Position numbers and translations under genes: made by a program
The notes under the pieces: model-generated
Told to the model about the DNA's origin: nothing
Database searches by the model: none
What the model saw: the letters and a program-made list of their open reading frames with translations, nothing else
Shown: piece by piece, positions 14,101 to 26,200 of the stretch
How the letters are laid out: each line of letters begins with the position of its first letter
How positions within the stretch are numbered: position 1 is the first letter of the stretch
Source of the DNA: Echinococcus granulosus
Taxonomy: Eukaryota; Platyhelminthes; Cestoda; Cyclophyllidea; Taeniidae
Length of the DNA stretch: 64,000 nt
Direction: 5' to 3'
NCBI RefSeq assembly: GCF_000524195.1
Contig: NW_020170404.1
Location: 973,201-1,037,200, forward strand

Positions 14101-17100
14101 TATGTTACCCACATCTCAATTAACAGCTTCAAATTGCCATTGTTGAAGGAACGCCTGATCAGAAACTTGTATAAGCAGGGTTTAGTTTAGAGGTCAATTT
14201 CTATTATAACTCCCGTTCCTAGTAGACACAAAGAAAATACACATACAAACTCATAATGGGGGAAAACCGAGGCGTTAGACGCTAAGGAATCTGAACTAGG
14301 TGACGCTTCGAGTTGCTGGGGCAACAAAGCAGTATGAGGTGAAAAGTATCAACAGGTTCCGACTGCGAAAAGAGAGGAAGCATAGGATTCGCGAGAGTTA
14401 CCTCCGGTTCTGGTTGTTCGATCACAGTTTGCTGACTCACATACAGATATTCATACAGTAAATATGGGATTGTGAGATCAAGGGGACCTCGGATCTGGTC
14501 CAAGGATTGTGTAATGAAAATGCAACGACTTTGCCTACATTAATATTGAATCATTATGGCTAGGTGGTCGGAGTTAAGGGAAGAGAAAAGCATGATTTCT
14601 TGCTGAAACTTCATAAACTTCGCAGCCTTGAAAATAGAGCTGCATTTTGCTAATCCAACAGCCCAAATTTAATGATAATTGGTTGGATAGTTATAGTAAA
14701 AGCGCATTTGAATGCAAAAACACCTGAACATCAAATAACTATGTTGGTGTGTCTAAGACCAGAGTTGAAACCTTAGTACTACACTTAACACTTGTGAAAC
14801 AAGATGAATTTTAGGCAATGGTCAGAAAAATGTATTTAAATACCATTGAAGACCACGCATCTCACCGCTGCGTGCTTCAAATAGACTCAACGACAATAAT
14901 ACAAGCCATATCTAGTAGGCTTATATAGATTTTTAAGTTTAGAAGAGGCAAAAACACATCTGAAAACTCACAACGAGAGGTTTCCAACTGATCAGCATGC
15001 TGTCCAAAAGAGGCCGCGCCACGGCAGCAAGGAGAGCAGGCAGTTCAAAGAGATCAGCGCACTCCCGCCGAATTCGTGTGAGCCAGGAGGAACATGCCTC
15101 GGGGCTCGATCCGGTATCACCTCTTTTCAGAGCGGACTCGAATTGACTAATGAGATCTAGGGCTGCTGCCAGCTCATCTACATCGAAAGCTGCCTTTTCC
15201 ACTACCTATTAAAGCAGATAAAATCCGAGTTATTCCAGCAACAAACATACCCATGGATTGGGAAAGTTAGAAGCAACAGCTCATAGGAGATAAACAAATA
15301 CCAGATCAGACGGCACAGTAAGGAACAAGAGCAATTTTGCCATAAGTTACTCTAATAAATATTTTTAAAAATTCCAAGCTTTAAAGCATAGAAAATAATA
15401 CTTTAGCTAGTGAAACAATAAGGGTACAGTTTCGCTATCGTAAATGATGCATGTAAATAAGGAAATGAGGAAAGGCCGCGTCTGAAAGATCACAATGACA
15501 AGCATGGAGCTAAATAAAACCATAAAACCTCACTGTAAGCAAATAGCCGTGTATTAAGCTCCGAAAATATTAAAGTTCCCTTGGTTTGTCGAATCCCTTT
15601 AAGTTTGTCTAGAGTCCAAAAAACACTAATATCAGAACGATATTTGTTTTAACTACATGGGTGAATGCCCTACTATATCACCAAGCGAGCGGTGTTAAGT
15701 TCTGCCATTATTACTGAGTGACTAGACTCGCAGCCCTTCTATACCCTTAAGCAACTTTATGGTTTAAGGTTTTCCAACTAGTTGCTAATGCGACAGAGAA
15801 GGACTGACGTTAAAAATGAAGACCACGCCCATTGAGAATTAGCGCATAGAATTCGGATGATTTGGGAGTTAAAAACAAAAACGGAAAGCAAAGCCAGACC
15901 CGACTCAGACGATCAATTTCATGTTGTAGTCCAGTAGTCCTGTCCTCCTCATAGCGGGCACCACGATCCAGACGCCTGATCTCATCCTCAGTGGTCTTGA
16001 TGACGAGGTCAATATTGTGGCAGAGCACAGGAACCTCGAAGAAGTGACCCTCAATGCGTCGCTCGCGCTTACGTGATTCTGCATCCACAACATCATCATC
16101 GGCCTCATCGACACGTCGACCGTAGCGCGAGGAGCTGGACAGAGCAGCCTCATAGCCTTCATACACACGCTGCTCCCTCTGAGTCATATCAATCACCTTC
16201 ACTTTGCTCAACTCACTACAACGAAAGAAAGGGGATAGAAAAAACAAAACCAATATGGATAGTTTCCATATGAAACTTACCTGTTCTGGATAAAAGGACC
16301 ATGCGATTTGATTGCTGCAGCAGGTGTAGCCGGGCTAACACTAGCAATAAGTTCGTCGGCCGACATATAAATGGCTTTGTGAGAGCGCTTTTCTGAGCCA
16401 GAGTCGCCGTTTACACCTGACTTTTTCTTGTACCTGGGGAGACCCGCTAAAGCAAAAACACTGCAGACAAATTGAGCCGTGCACATAAAAAGCGAGGAGA
16501 CTCATTGCTGCTTACAATTATCACTCTGGCGCTCCTGAGGCAACGGAACTGGTTCATTCCCTCTGCGAGGAGCAGCAGCAGCCTCGGGTCCCATTGAACC
16601 GACTGCACCTTTTCCAGCACGCTTGACTGCCTCCACTGGGGTAACAATGCCCTGCCCAGCTTTACCAAGGCCCTCACCAGCTTTGAAACCCATCTTCTGC
16701 AACAACTTCATCCCAATGCCTTTGGTGTGTCGTTCCCATGACCCAAAACCCTGAGTGGTAGATGAAGACGTGAGTTTACGCGACCGAAATGACGCAGGCT
16801 TGGCAAAAACATGCTGCTTTGATGAATTTTCCTTCGCATGGGTGTCCACAGAAAATAAGCGCTTGTCCTCTTCCTCATCTGAGATTCCAACATCCAGGTC
16901 TTCTTCGTTCACCACCGATTCCAAAGTTTTGGAACCTTCCTAGAGTAAAAAGAGTGCATCAACTGCAGTCTACGTATGTTTCTACTTAAGTAACTAAACG
17001 AAAGTCTGCAGCAACACGAAATTCTTAGCGGTATGGCATGGATAATGAGACAGCTTTGATGAATGGGTATGCCCCAGTTAGGACTTTTGCCCGAGTCAAA

Positions 17101-17369
17101 TGTCCCAAAGGAATACATTAATGATAAGATACCTTAATTCCACCACTGACAAAAGTGATGGGTCCAGAATAGTTTGAACCCTTACGCTTGCGTATGGAGG
17201 CCATGGAGCTCATGCCACTTTCTTCGGTTTCGGAGTCAGAATCCGAGGCGAAAACACCATATATCTGCTGCTTCTTGGAAGTGAAACCACGGCGCTTGAG
17301 AGGATCAAACATATACTCATAATCCTGCTCTGAAACACCAAACCTATCCATCTCTGGCGACGAATCCAT
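11150..17369 (-). CDS. TFIP11: TFIP11 (tuftelin-interacting protein 11), complete, 845 aa
   Basis: G-patch protein (yeast Ntr1/Spp382) that activates the helicase DHX15 for disassembly of the late spliceosome; nuclear. Minus-strand exons: 17133-17369, 16516-16939, 16281-16446, 15900-16215, 14972-15205, 13535-13774, 13150-13428, 11542-11865, 11150-11467. All joins are in phase and sum to 846 codons with the stop, close to human TFIP11 (837 aa). Order of parts: TIP N-terminal segment (residues 1-79), G-patch about 150-196 ([21 protein letters not shown]), [18 protein letters not shown], then the GCFC-type domain with [17 protein letters not shown] near 545-561, and a C-terminal [15 protein letters not shown]...[10 protein letters not shown] block. 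The start at 17369 gives [10 protein letters not shown]; Met at 17351 is an alternative. The intron 11866-13149 needs a GC donor (CAG|GCAGGT). Introns 13775-14971 and 15206-15899 hold nothing recognisable. Confidence 0.94.
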
Positions 17370-18848
17370 CTCGGGCGCAAGTAAAATCGGGCAGACGTGA
17401 AAGAGCACACTGAAACAAGTAACCTATAAGAATGAACAAGCTTACAAGTCAAAAAGTGCGTTAATTCATATTTAAATCAATAAAATGTATTTAAATGCTG
17501 TTGATTTAAGTGCAAAGACTACGTCACACACATTAGGTAAATTGTTAAAACTACCATAAGTTGGGTTTGGTTAAAACAGTATATGAATGGGTGGATTTAA
17601 ACCAAATTTTTAGTTTTCTTTAAAAATTCGTTTACTTAAAGAAAAAAGTATTAACTGATTTATGGACCAACGTAATCCACCTTTGTATTCTGTAATCGGG
17701 ATCGAATAGATGAAAACGACGTAGATGCCTAAAATGTTGTAAGCTGTGGCTGCTGATTCGTTTAAAGTATCGAATTTTTAACTTTTTTTCCATTTTTGCA
17801 TAGTAGATATGGAGTAGTGACGAGAATCAGCACCTTTTGTTTTGAGCCTTCCCAAAACTAGTCAGTGGAAGAGAATGATAGAGTTTGATCTCTAAACAAC
17901 GTAAGAAGGGAGTGTCTTTTAGTTGAGAGATTTCAAGCGCTTTAATTTGAATGCTAATATACTAATAATTGTGTGTTTGTCGTCCTAGATGCTCAACATT
18001 ATCCTCGGTCAAAAAGTAATTAACGAATATTTGGTTCCTTCAATTTCTCCTCTCCTGCGCCATAAGATGAACAAAGAGTTACTGATAAATTGCCACAGAG
18101 TCATTTTCTAGTTGTACTAAAATTCTTTAAAGAAAGATATTGTTGACCTAATCACAAGATTTGTCGAATTATGCGACTTTTGACCCAATAAGGTGTAGCA
18201 AATCAAAAAGGTTTTGGGGAGCAGCATCAAATTAAATTTGGTTCGGCATGATGATTAAATAACTGAAGGAAATGACAGCAGTACTACAACAGCTTCAGTG
18301 GTAAGCATGACAATGATAGCGGCATCGTCTGCACAAGCCTTGGTCCGTATAATGTAATTTCATTTTATGTAAATGTTTACACCTGTGGGAAAGCACCAAC
18401 ATTAATAACTTCTTGAACCCCTTTTGTTCGTAAATTGGAGGTAACAGGACTAGTTGATGATCTGCCGTTGATATTTGACCAAGAACACAGCACTTGAATT
18501 AATATAATATTATTCGAGTTGACATTCAGCATGGAGTTCTACAAAACTCTTAAAGGCAGTCCTAGTTTTTCACTTGGTTTCTCAAAATAACACGTTTTAC
18601 CAAAGAAAGCAAGTGCAACGCGGCGGTAGTTGTAGTGGACGGTAAGTCCCTAAAGCGTGCAAATTCAAGCAACCCAAGCATAGCAAAGCTCTGGAGGTCC
18701 TAAATGGGCAACAATTCCTCCAGTATGTGGTTTTCCACCATCAAATCAGTCAGTGGGAATTTAAAATTGTTAGAAAAAATCTTTGATTTTTGTAAGAATT
18801 TGTTTTGGTCTCAAGGTCACTTAAAGCCCCGCTTCAGTTCTTCCACCA

Positions 18849-18960
18849 GGCAGCATGGCCTTCGTGCCATGCCAGTAGCTCTTCTGTGCTCCGACAATGT
18901 AAATTCTGCCCAAGTATTATGTCCATTTTCGTCCTCAGGGAAGTGTCGCAGCGCTACACC
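18849..18960 (+). repeat. Hairpin repeat family, copy C
   Basis: Perfect 6-bp stem CATGGC CTTCGT GCCATG followed by GCCAGTAGC, then TTCTGCCCAAGTATTATG and CTCAGGGAAGTGTCGCAGC, closely matching copy B2. The stem sequence differs from copy A and B2 but pairing is kept. Same orientation as the others. Confidence 0.7.
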
Positions 18961-21077
18961 TTGGACCAGTCTGTTTATGGGGTTCCTAACGCGTTGGAGA
19001 GGAAACGCGGTAAAGGTGTACGTAAAGTAAATACAGCAACTGAATGGGCATCATACAGTCAAGCAAGTAACAAACAGCTTTGGGAATCCCACAAACTTCT
19101 TTTGCTTGTTATTAATTGTTTACGACAGACGCAGGTCATATGTCGCCTGCCAAGGGCGGTGAGTCAGGTAGGCGGGCGATAAGATGGACTTTGGAAGAGA
19201 CAATTTCTTACCTATTGCCTTGGCTCTTTCATATTTTCAACATTGCATTCGTATAAAGATTTGGCTTGAGACCTCTTTCAGATGGTTCCCGGCTTGTAGA
19301 GCTCGCTGAAGGTGTTGACAGTTTGCCAGTTGAGTTGGTGTCATTTTCAGCCCTAGTGTTAAGAGTCATCACTAATCCTCCCGTCCGCAACAATATGCTC
19401 TTCTCTCACTCGCTAATGTTTAACATTCAACAACAGAACTCAGGGTACTTGTCCTTTAAGATCGGGTTCGCTTTCCGGTGCCACCAATGCAGCGGCCCAA
19501 GCCTTTCCTGAATATGTAGGAACAGGCTTAAACAATTTTTATGGGATTTGCAACTAAGAAGCCTTGCCTTTTTTCCTTGTACCTTCATCTCGAAGCTTTC
19601 AATGTCTAGTCGGAGCAGCACCGGATGGCAGTTCGAACTGCATCCACCTGTAAGCGTGGTGAGTGGCGTCGGCCCATAGAATCCCCCCATGCAAACACTA
19701 CACCAGTCATTCTATATACAAATAAGCTATGTTTAACACAATAATTCAAAGAGGTGGATGGAAAGTACATGCGAGGATCGCAAGGCCCATCTAAAGGAGA
19801 GAAGAGGATGCATGTTTGCGGTATTGTTTGTTCAAATTCTTCGAATGGGATTAATGTGACTAGATAACAGCTATCTCCGCTTGCCATAAAAGTATAACCA
19901 CTCTTCCTTTCTGTTTAAAAATTCCCTTGCTTGGTCAAGAATTGTTCCCTTACTGATGCCCAGGTTATTCGTGGGGATCTCTAACAGCCAATAATACCTA
20001 CTTTCAGGGGGTAACTGAGCCCTGCACCCTCTTACTACCGTAGGTGATCTGACACCTGCAGGGCAAATCAAACCACTACCTGGCGATTCCTGCTTCGCCT
20101 CCGTTTTTGAGTTACGGCCACTGAGTGTGAGATTGAGTTGTGCAATTGCTGTTTTCTTTAAGTACCAAGATGACTGCGATAAGCACTGCTTCCCATTCGG
20201 GCTGTATTGTTGCCCAGATTCATAATTTGTCCGCGTCACGCATCTAAGATAGTGAGCCTAAGTTACCGCCTTAATGGTATGACTCCATGACTAACAAAGG
20301 AGCTAGGATAACGTTTATGCGTATTTCCCAACCATCTCAACACTAAAAGTGAGAGACCTGTACAGCGACCCAGCAAATATTGTCAAAGCAATCTTGAAAT
20401 CACCATCTGTGGCAGCCTCGAAATCCCACTAGATGCGGTTTTGAGATTTCATCGTCACGAACACATTCATTCCGCCATCACGGTTATCTTAGACTACAAA
20501 GAGCAATTTGTGTCATTTACTTGCGGCTCTAATGGCAAGTTGCAATGGGATGCCGTTGGAAAAAAGACACGATGTTGCACGAACTACTTCCAAGGTATAG
20601 GTTTCAGGGTCAAGTGGAGCCAATGGATAGGCATAATCCGCTAACGATGTTGTTTCCCCTTGTACGATTGGGCACCGACACCAGGTCTATCATGCCTATT
20701 TACCAAAGGGTGCCACTGAGTCCTACCTTCGATTTGTAAGCGAATGTTATTTTGTAGATGTGCCCACTCTTAGGCAATTCAATCCCATCAGGAAAACCAA
20801 ATTCTATTGTCAGATCAGAGAATGCTCTCATCTCCATACTTTTTTTCAAAAATTAGCCTAATTATACGTTGCCTCTTCCTTTTTGGATGAAATACCAGAC
20901 AAAGTGTCCATAATTGGATGAATGTTGCAAGTGCAGATGTGCCTATCACTCGGCAAGCGGTTGAACAGTTCCACTGATCGCGTGCAGACGCACACGCCTT
21001 CAGCAGCCTCCACTGCCTGTACGCCATCTCGACTACTCGGACTGTTTGCCCAAACGAGTTCACTATGCGAGGGCATT

Positions 21078-21512
21078 AGGGCACAATTTGCAATCTAACT
21101 AACTTGGCATTGTGTGAGGGCTTCAGTCTGTCGTACTTCAAATTCCACTGACTCCAATCGTTCAGCACATATAGGCTTCTAGTCTCAGGGGTTACTCGGG
21201 AGTATAAAGTCACCGGATAGGAGAGATATAACTTAAACACATTGAACTGAATCCAACGGCAGGCACTAATGCCATTGGTATCGCATGTCTTCTCAGGGTG
21301 ACGGAGAATTGATGTGTAACTTGTGTCCAGGGCTCTTGGATGGCTATTGAGGTACCGACTACTTTGTGGCGATTGTCGTGGAAGGGTGGTCAGAGAGATT
21401 GCTGATAAGTATAAAGAGGTGGGAGGATGTGTGACAGAACTACTTCTGATTCCAACCGACAAACCCCACTATGGGACAGTTGACACTCCTAGACGCCATG
21501 GCACTTAGTCAA
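21078..21512 (+). repeat. Second dispersed repeat, copy S1
   Basis: Shares a string of diverged blocks with 24864-25868: GCACAATTTGCAATCTAAC.., CCAATCGTTCAGCACATAT, GAATCCAACGGCAGGCA.., AATGCCATTGGTATCGCATG, GAGGTACCGACTACTTTG, AGAGATTGCTGA and GGCACTTAG near the end. No transposase or reverse-transcriptase motif could be read in any frame; it is probably a decayed transposable element. Confidence 0.55.
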
Positions 21513-22826
21513 TTCCATGGCCAGGAGTGGTCGCTGTTTTAACCCGTCTGCAGTGCGTTAAACAGATAGGGTACACAACCAAAACAGAGAAGGGCAGAGC
21601 ATCAGTGGCCTGAAGGGAGATGATGTGTCTTCGTGTACAATGTTTCTCTCTATTCCGTTTTGCTTTGTTTCCCTCTACTCTGCTAGACTCTTCTCGTTGC
21701 TGTGCTGTGTTGGACTGTGAGACGAGATGAAGTGATGTGGCTTGAAAAAGTTTTGCGAGGTCCGTATTACCTTGCCTACATCCTCAACCACACTGTCTAA
21801 GGAGAGCAGTGGGCACTCCTCCTCAATTGACTACGTCTACCTCGAATGGCATAGGTGAGCCGATCCTCGAGATAATGCAATACGAAGCTGAAACATGAGC
21901 GGGATTGAGCAATCTCACAATAACCGTCCCGGTTGAAAAGCTGTAGGCGGTTTCATTGGCCCTTATTTAGAGACCCTCCGAAGTGATAATGGAACGGATG
22001 ACCTCACCGCATAACGCTAAAATGGCCACCATGCTCCTCCGCACAACACACGGCTTTAAGTAGTCCTCACTTGCTCTCCACCACTCAGCAGCCTCCCCTT
22101 CGGCCCGATTTTTCAACCGCCTCTATTCTCTTCCACTGCACTACACTCTGCTTATAACTCCTTTACGCATTCCGCCTAGCCTTCCTCCACCTTACCTCTG
22201 TGTTAAGGGCCACCAATCAATCGCATACACTTGCGCACACGCTACTTTTATCTTATCAGTAGGCAACTGTTGGTCCAGCCCAGTAAAGCTCGACTCTGCT
22301 TCTGCGGTCCAATCAACTGGAATCGCATCACCACACTTAAACCAGCACTTGGTTGAAAACCCTCCCACAATTATTGCACTTCTGCCATCCTTCCCACCTC
22401 CCCACTTCCCGTTGTTCACTCTCTCTCTCTTTATAACTGCAACCTCCTGGGCACCCTTGAGAGGCTCTTCTGTTCGGTGTTGTGCTGGACTGTGAGGAGA
22501 CGCGGTGTCGCCTTTTTGGTCTCTAGCCCACGTGCCCTGCCTCACCCTCTATTTTCATCAGCGTTTTTACCGGCCTCTCGGCCAATTACAACGATATCCC
22601 ACGTCACCTCGCCACGCATCCTCTTGCCTATTACGGCCCCTCACGACCACTGCCAGCCCTACAGCAGGTCTCGAGCCTGAAGACTCAGGTCGGACTCTTG
22701 GCCACCACACCTCCTATTGTCCCCCCAAATCTCCACTTTCCCATCTGTTTACTTCTATTTATGCTTTTTCAGCGTTCCTTTTTTAAGGGGAATAACCCCT
22801 TAAGTAAATATGCTGCTCTTAGAATA

Positions 22827-22832
22827 TTTATT
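22827..22832 (-). terminator. Candidate polyadenylation signal for CLINT1
   Basis: AATAAA on the minus strand, about 415 bp beyond the CLINT1 stop at 23246. Position and sequence only; no cleavage evidence. Confidence 0.3.
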
Positions 22833-23245
22833 TTTTGAATTATGCGATTTTGGTTGCCTTTTCGCCGCCCATTACGTAATATGATGTGGGGGATTAACCA
22901 GAGAGGCGTAAACTTTTAAGATATCAGATCAGATGAAAGACATTCTTGATAATAAACTCAATGGATGAGTTCCCTTTGGCGACAGCGTTATTTGAAAACC
23001 GCGAAATTTGAAAAGTCATCCATCTTTGAGCTGCCCGGTGATGTTGCGTCAAACGCGGCGCCTAAAATTTCAAACAAGAAAGGGTGTAAGTGAATGGAAC
23101 TTTTCACCTCATCATGAAACAAAGACACATAAGCATTCACGGGACTCTTAAATCCACTCAGTAAATTCCATCGCGATGCAGAACGGTGGTTTAAGCTTTC
23201 TTGAATCTCCTAATTCAAAATTACACATTCAACCCAGTGCCGCGG

Positions 23246-26200
23246 CTATTCCAGCTTCCTACTCAGCCATATGCGAAATAAAGTTAAGGCTTCAAGAAAT
23301 GCCTTCTCACCACACGAATTTGTTTGAGGCAGCACTGGCTGCGTTACTAATTTATTCTGTTTGAGGCTCTGCAACTGACTGAGGCTTGGAGCCGCGGGTT
23401 TTGTGGGGCTCGCCGCGGCAATCTTAAAGTCGATGTCGAGATTGAAGGCGCCCAAACCGCTCCACGTTTTGCCGACGTTGGAAGGGGCGCTCGGTACTCT
23501 GCCGCTTATCTGATGCTCAGGGGTGGAATTCACAACAGTAGATGACGGCTTTTGGGGTTGTAACTGCAACGAGAAAGGTCAAAATTCAAGCCGATATGCA
23601 AGTCTAACAACCGTAAGCAGGAATCACTAATGTGGTGCTTAAAATTTGGCAAGAAGCACTTATAAATGCCCTGATTAGATAACAGTGAAAGGAGAACCCA
23701 TATTTGCATTAAGACCGTTACTCAGGTTAACTTTGAGGTTTTGGTGATGTAAAGGTTAAATTGTCATGCGGCCTAGTCAGGAAGAACCACAATTTTTTCG
23801 ATAGAACGAGGTCCATGTAGTGATGTCTCCGCTACAGTGTGTGCGAATGGCTCAGCGCGAATTGATGATGACTGTTGATGAAGTGGAGATAAGGGAAAAA
23901 GAGGAGAGGAAGAAGGCTGAGTGACACGTTCCAGGCATCGCAGATCTGGGCCACCACCGACACCAACCCACGCCTGCGCGTGGAGGGTGGAAGGGGGGTG
24001 GGGCGAGAAAAGTGCACGACAGCCACCGATGTGGGGGAGAGATCGATCGAAGGTAGGCGATACCCGCACACGCACACACACTCACGCACGCAGGCAAATA
24101 AACCCCAGCGTCAATGCGTGTGTGTGTGTGTATGTACACGTATCTTTAATTGACAGTACTACATTGGCACAGCACAATAGCGCCTGCATTTACTGCAAGC
24201 CCGCGAGTAGACGGATTTGACTGCCTTGATACGCGCAGGCACCCACTCCCCTGCATACATGCCTAAAGTAAGACGGCGTCATTTGAACTTTGACTGATAA
24301 AGAGAAGCATTTATGCCTTGTAGAGGCTATTGGAACCAATAAGAGGATTTGAAACACCCTTGTGGCGAAAAACGGGGCGCACTGGGGTTGTGCAATGAAG
24401 GTGAAGCCTGCTGAGTAGACACTAAAGACAATTGTGTGTGTGTGTGACCTCGCGACTAGCTGACACGTGCTTGTTATCAGTGTGTGATAACTGGTTGCAC
24501 CGATTCGGCGATTTGGTTGCTTCAAGTCGGTTGAATTTGTAACGTGCAAAGTGAATGGTAGTTGTGCTTGGTAATGGCGGCACAGTGGCGTTTTTTCCAT
24601 CTTTAAACAGCAAATTTCGATTTTGCCTTGGTAGAGAATCTACTGAAGAGTGTCTGCACGAGACATCGAGATTGACTCAAATAAAAGGGCGTTGATAGGC
24701 GGGAGTGTTATGACAGGTGCCTTGACAAACGCCAGTATCTTGTCAGCGTACTAGATGCCTGCGAAAGTGGGTTCACCACTTCCAAAACAAGTGCCAGTCG
24801 TTGCGTGACAGACCAGTCGTCGAACCAATAGCAAAAGCAGGAGTTCACGAATGCAACGGATAGTAAGGCACGGTTTGCAATCTGCCTAGCTTAGCAACTT
24901 AGTGTGTAGGCTTTGGTCTATCACTTTTGGAATCCTAACGACTATGGAATTCCAGCACATATCGACAACGAGCTCCACACTCTACAAGAGGAAGACATTT
25001 TTCCACTGCGATTAAACAACGCAGGATCTTCAGTTCATATGATTTCAGCTATCGTCTTAACACTGTGGCACTTTTTTCCAACCCCACAGACTTCCGGTCC
25101 TTCTACAGAGCGACAACAAATCCTCAGGGATGACTGAGAAGGCTACATTGATAGCAGTGGTAAAAAAGGTGGAGATCCTGAAATTCTATGACTGTAAACC
25201 AAATCCATACATCGGATGTTATAGATGGTGGAATCTTGAGATCTCATACCAGAAGGGCTATTGAAGCCATTTTCGCAACCACCCCAGTACCATGCTTGAC
25301 AATGCGGGAAATAATGCCTGAAGCTATACGGATTCAAACGTCCGTCATGGAGCCGCTCAGGACACTTGCAGGAAGGTGCCCTTGTGTCGAAGAAATTAGC
25401 CTTCTTTACACCACAAAAGGCCGAGAATAACTCAGCTAGGTAGCTGGAAAAAAAACTAAATTTGAGGCGAACCGGCAACGAGGAATGAACAGAGAACGTA
25501 AACGCTGCTACTGACAGCTATCAGCACATGAAATGTCAAACGGTATCCCACTTTGAGGAGTACAAAGTCAACGGATCGCAGAGACCCAACTCAACCGGGT
25601 TAACAGAATCCAACGACAGGCCTCAATGCCATTGGAATCACATGTCTTCTCATATTGATGGTAAATTGATGAGCATCTTCAGTTCTGAGCTCGTGGATAA
25701 GTTCTAAGGTACCGACTACTTTGCAATGATCTACGTGGAAGAGTGACTACAGAGATTGCCGAGGAGTTTTAAAACTAGAAGGATAAGTAACAGGCATACT
25801 CTTGATTGCATTCTAACTATGAGAGTTCTTCAGACAGACACTATCCTAAGCGTCGTGGCACCTAGTTGTGCCGAAGGTCTCACAATCCCTTTTGCAATAA
25901 TACTCCCACGAGCTACGTAACAGGTAAAACTAAAATCTTGCCACAAAATAATCTGCACGCATGTGATGAAGCGGACGATGGTGGGACTATGGAGCAAGTG
26001 GATGCACTTATCAAATGTTTTGGCTTACTGGGACTGTTGAGGGAGTAAGCGCTGTTGTCATGGCAGTATGTGCGAAGGTAGAAGGGGGAGGAGGTGACGT
26101 GAATTCGTCGAATAGGGGGTCCACAGATTGTTTGGTCGACTGGGAGCTGGTGGTGGTGATGGTGACAGTTTTGGCCGGTGTCTCGGAGACAGGGGCAGCT

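Larger units (their letters stand above)
17370..23245. other. 5.9-kb repeat-rich spacer between TFIP11 and CLINT1
   Basis: No intact gene seen. It lies upstream of TFIP11 and downstream of CLINT1, both minus strand. The first 1.3 kb is AT-rich. It contains hairpin-repeat copy C (18849-18960) and diverged repeat S1 (21078-21512). A roughly 50-bp phrase around GTGCTGTGTTGGACTGTGAG (about 21677-21725) is partly repeated at 22454-22505. A candidate CLINT1 polyadenylation signal lies at 22827-22832. Open frames here are short, shift frame and match no family I know. Confidence 0.6.

Noticed and set aside
14282..14503. 73-codon minus-strand ORF as a TFIP11 exon
   Set aside because: Exon 14972-15205 joins 13535-13774 directly in phase, giving WKPLVNPSYG, matching the human WDPLKDCTYG, so no exon is needed between them.
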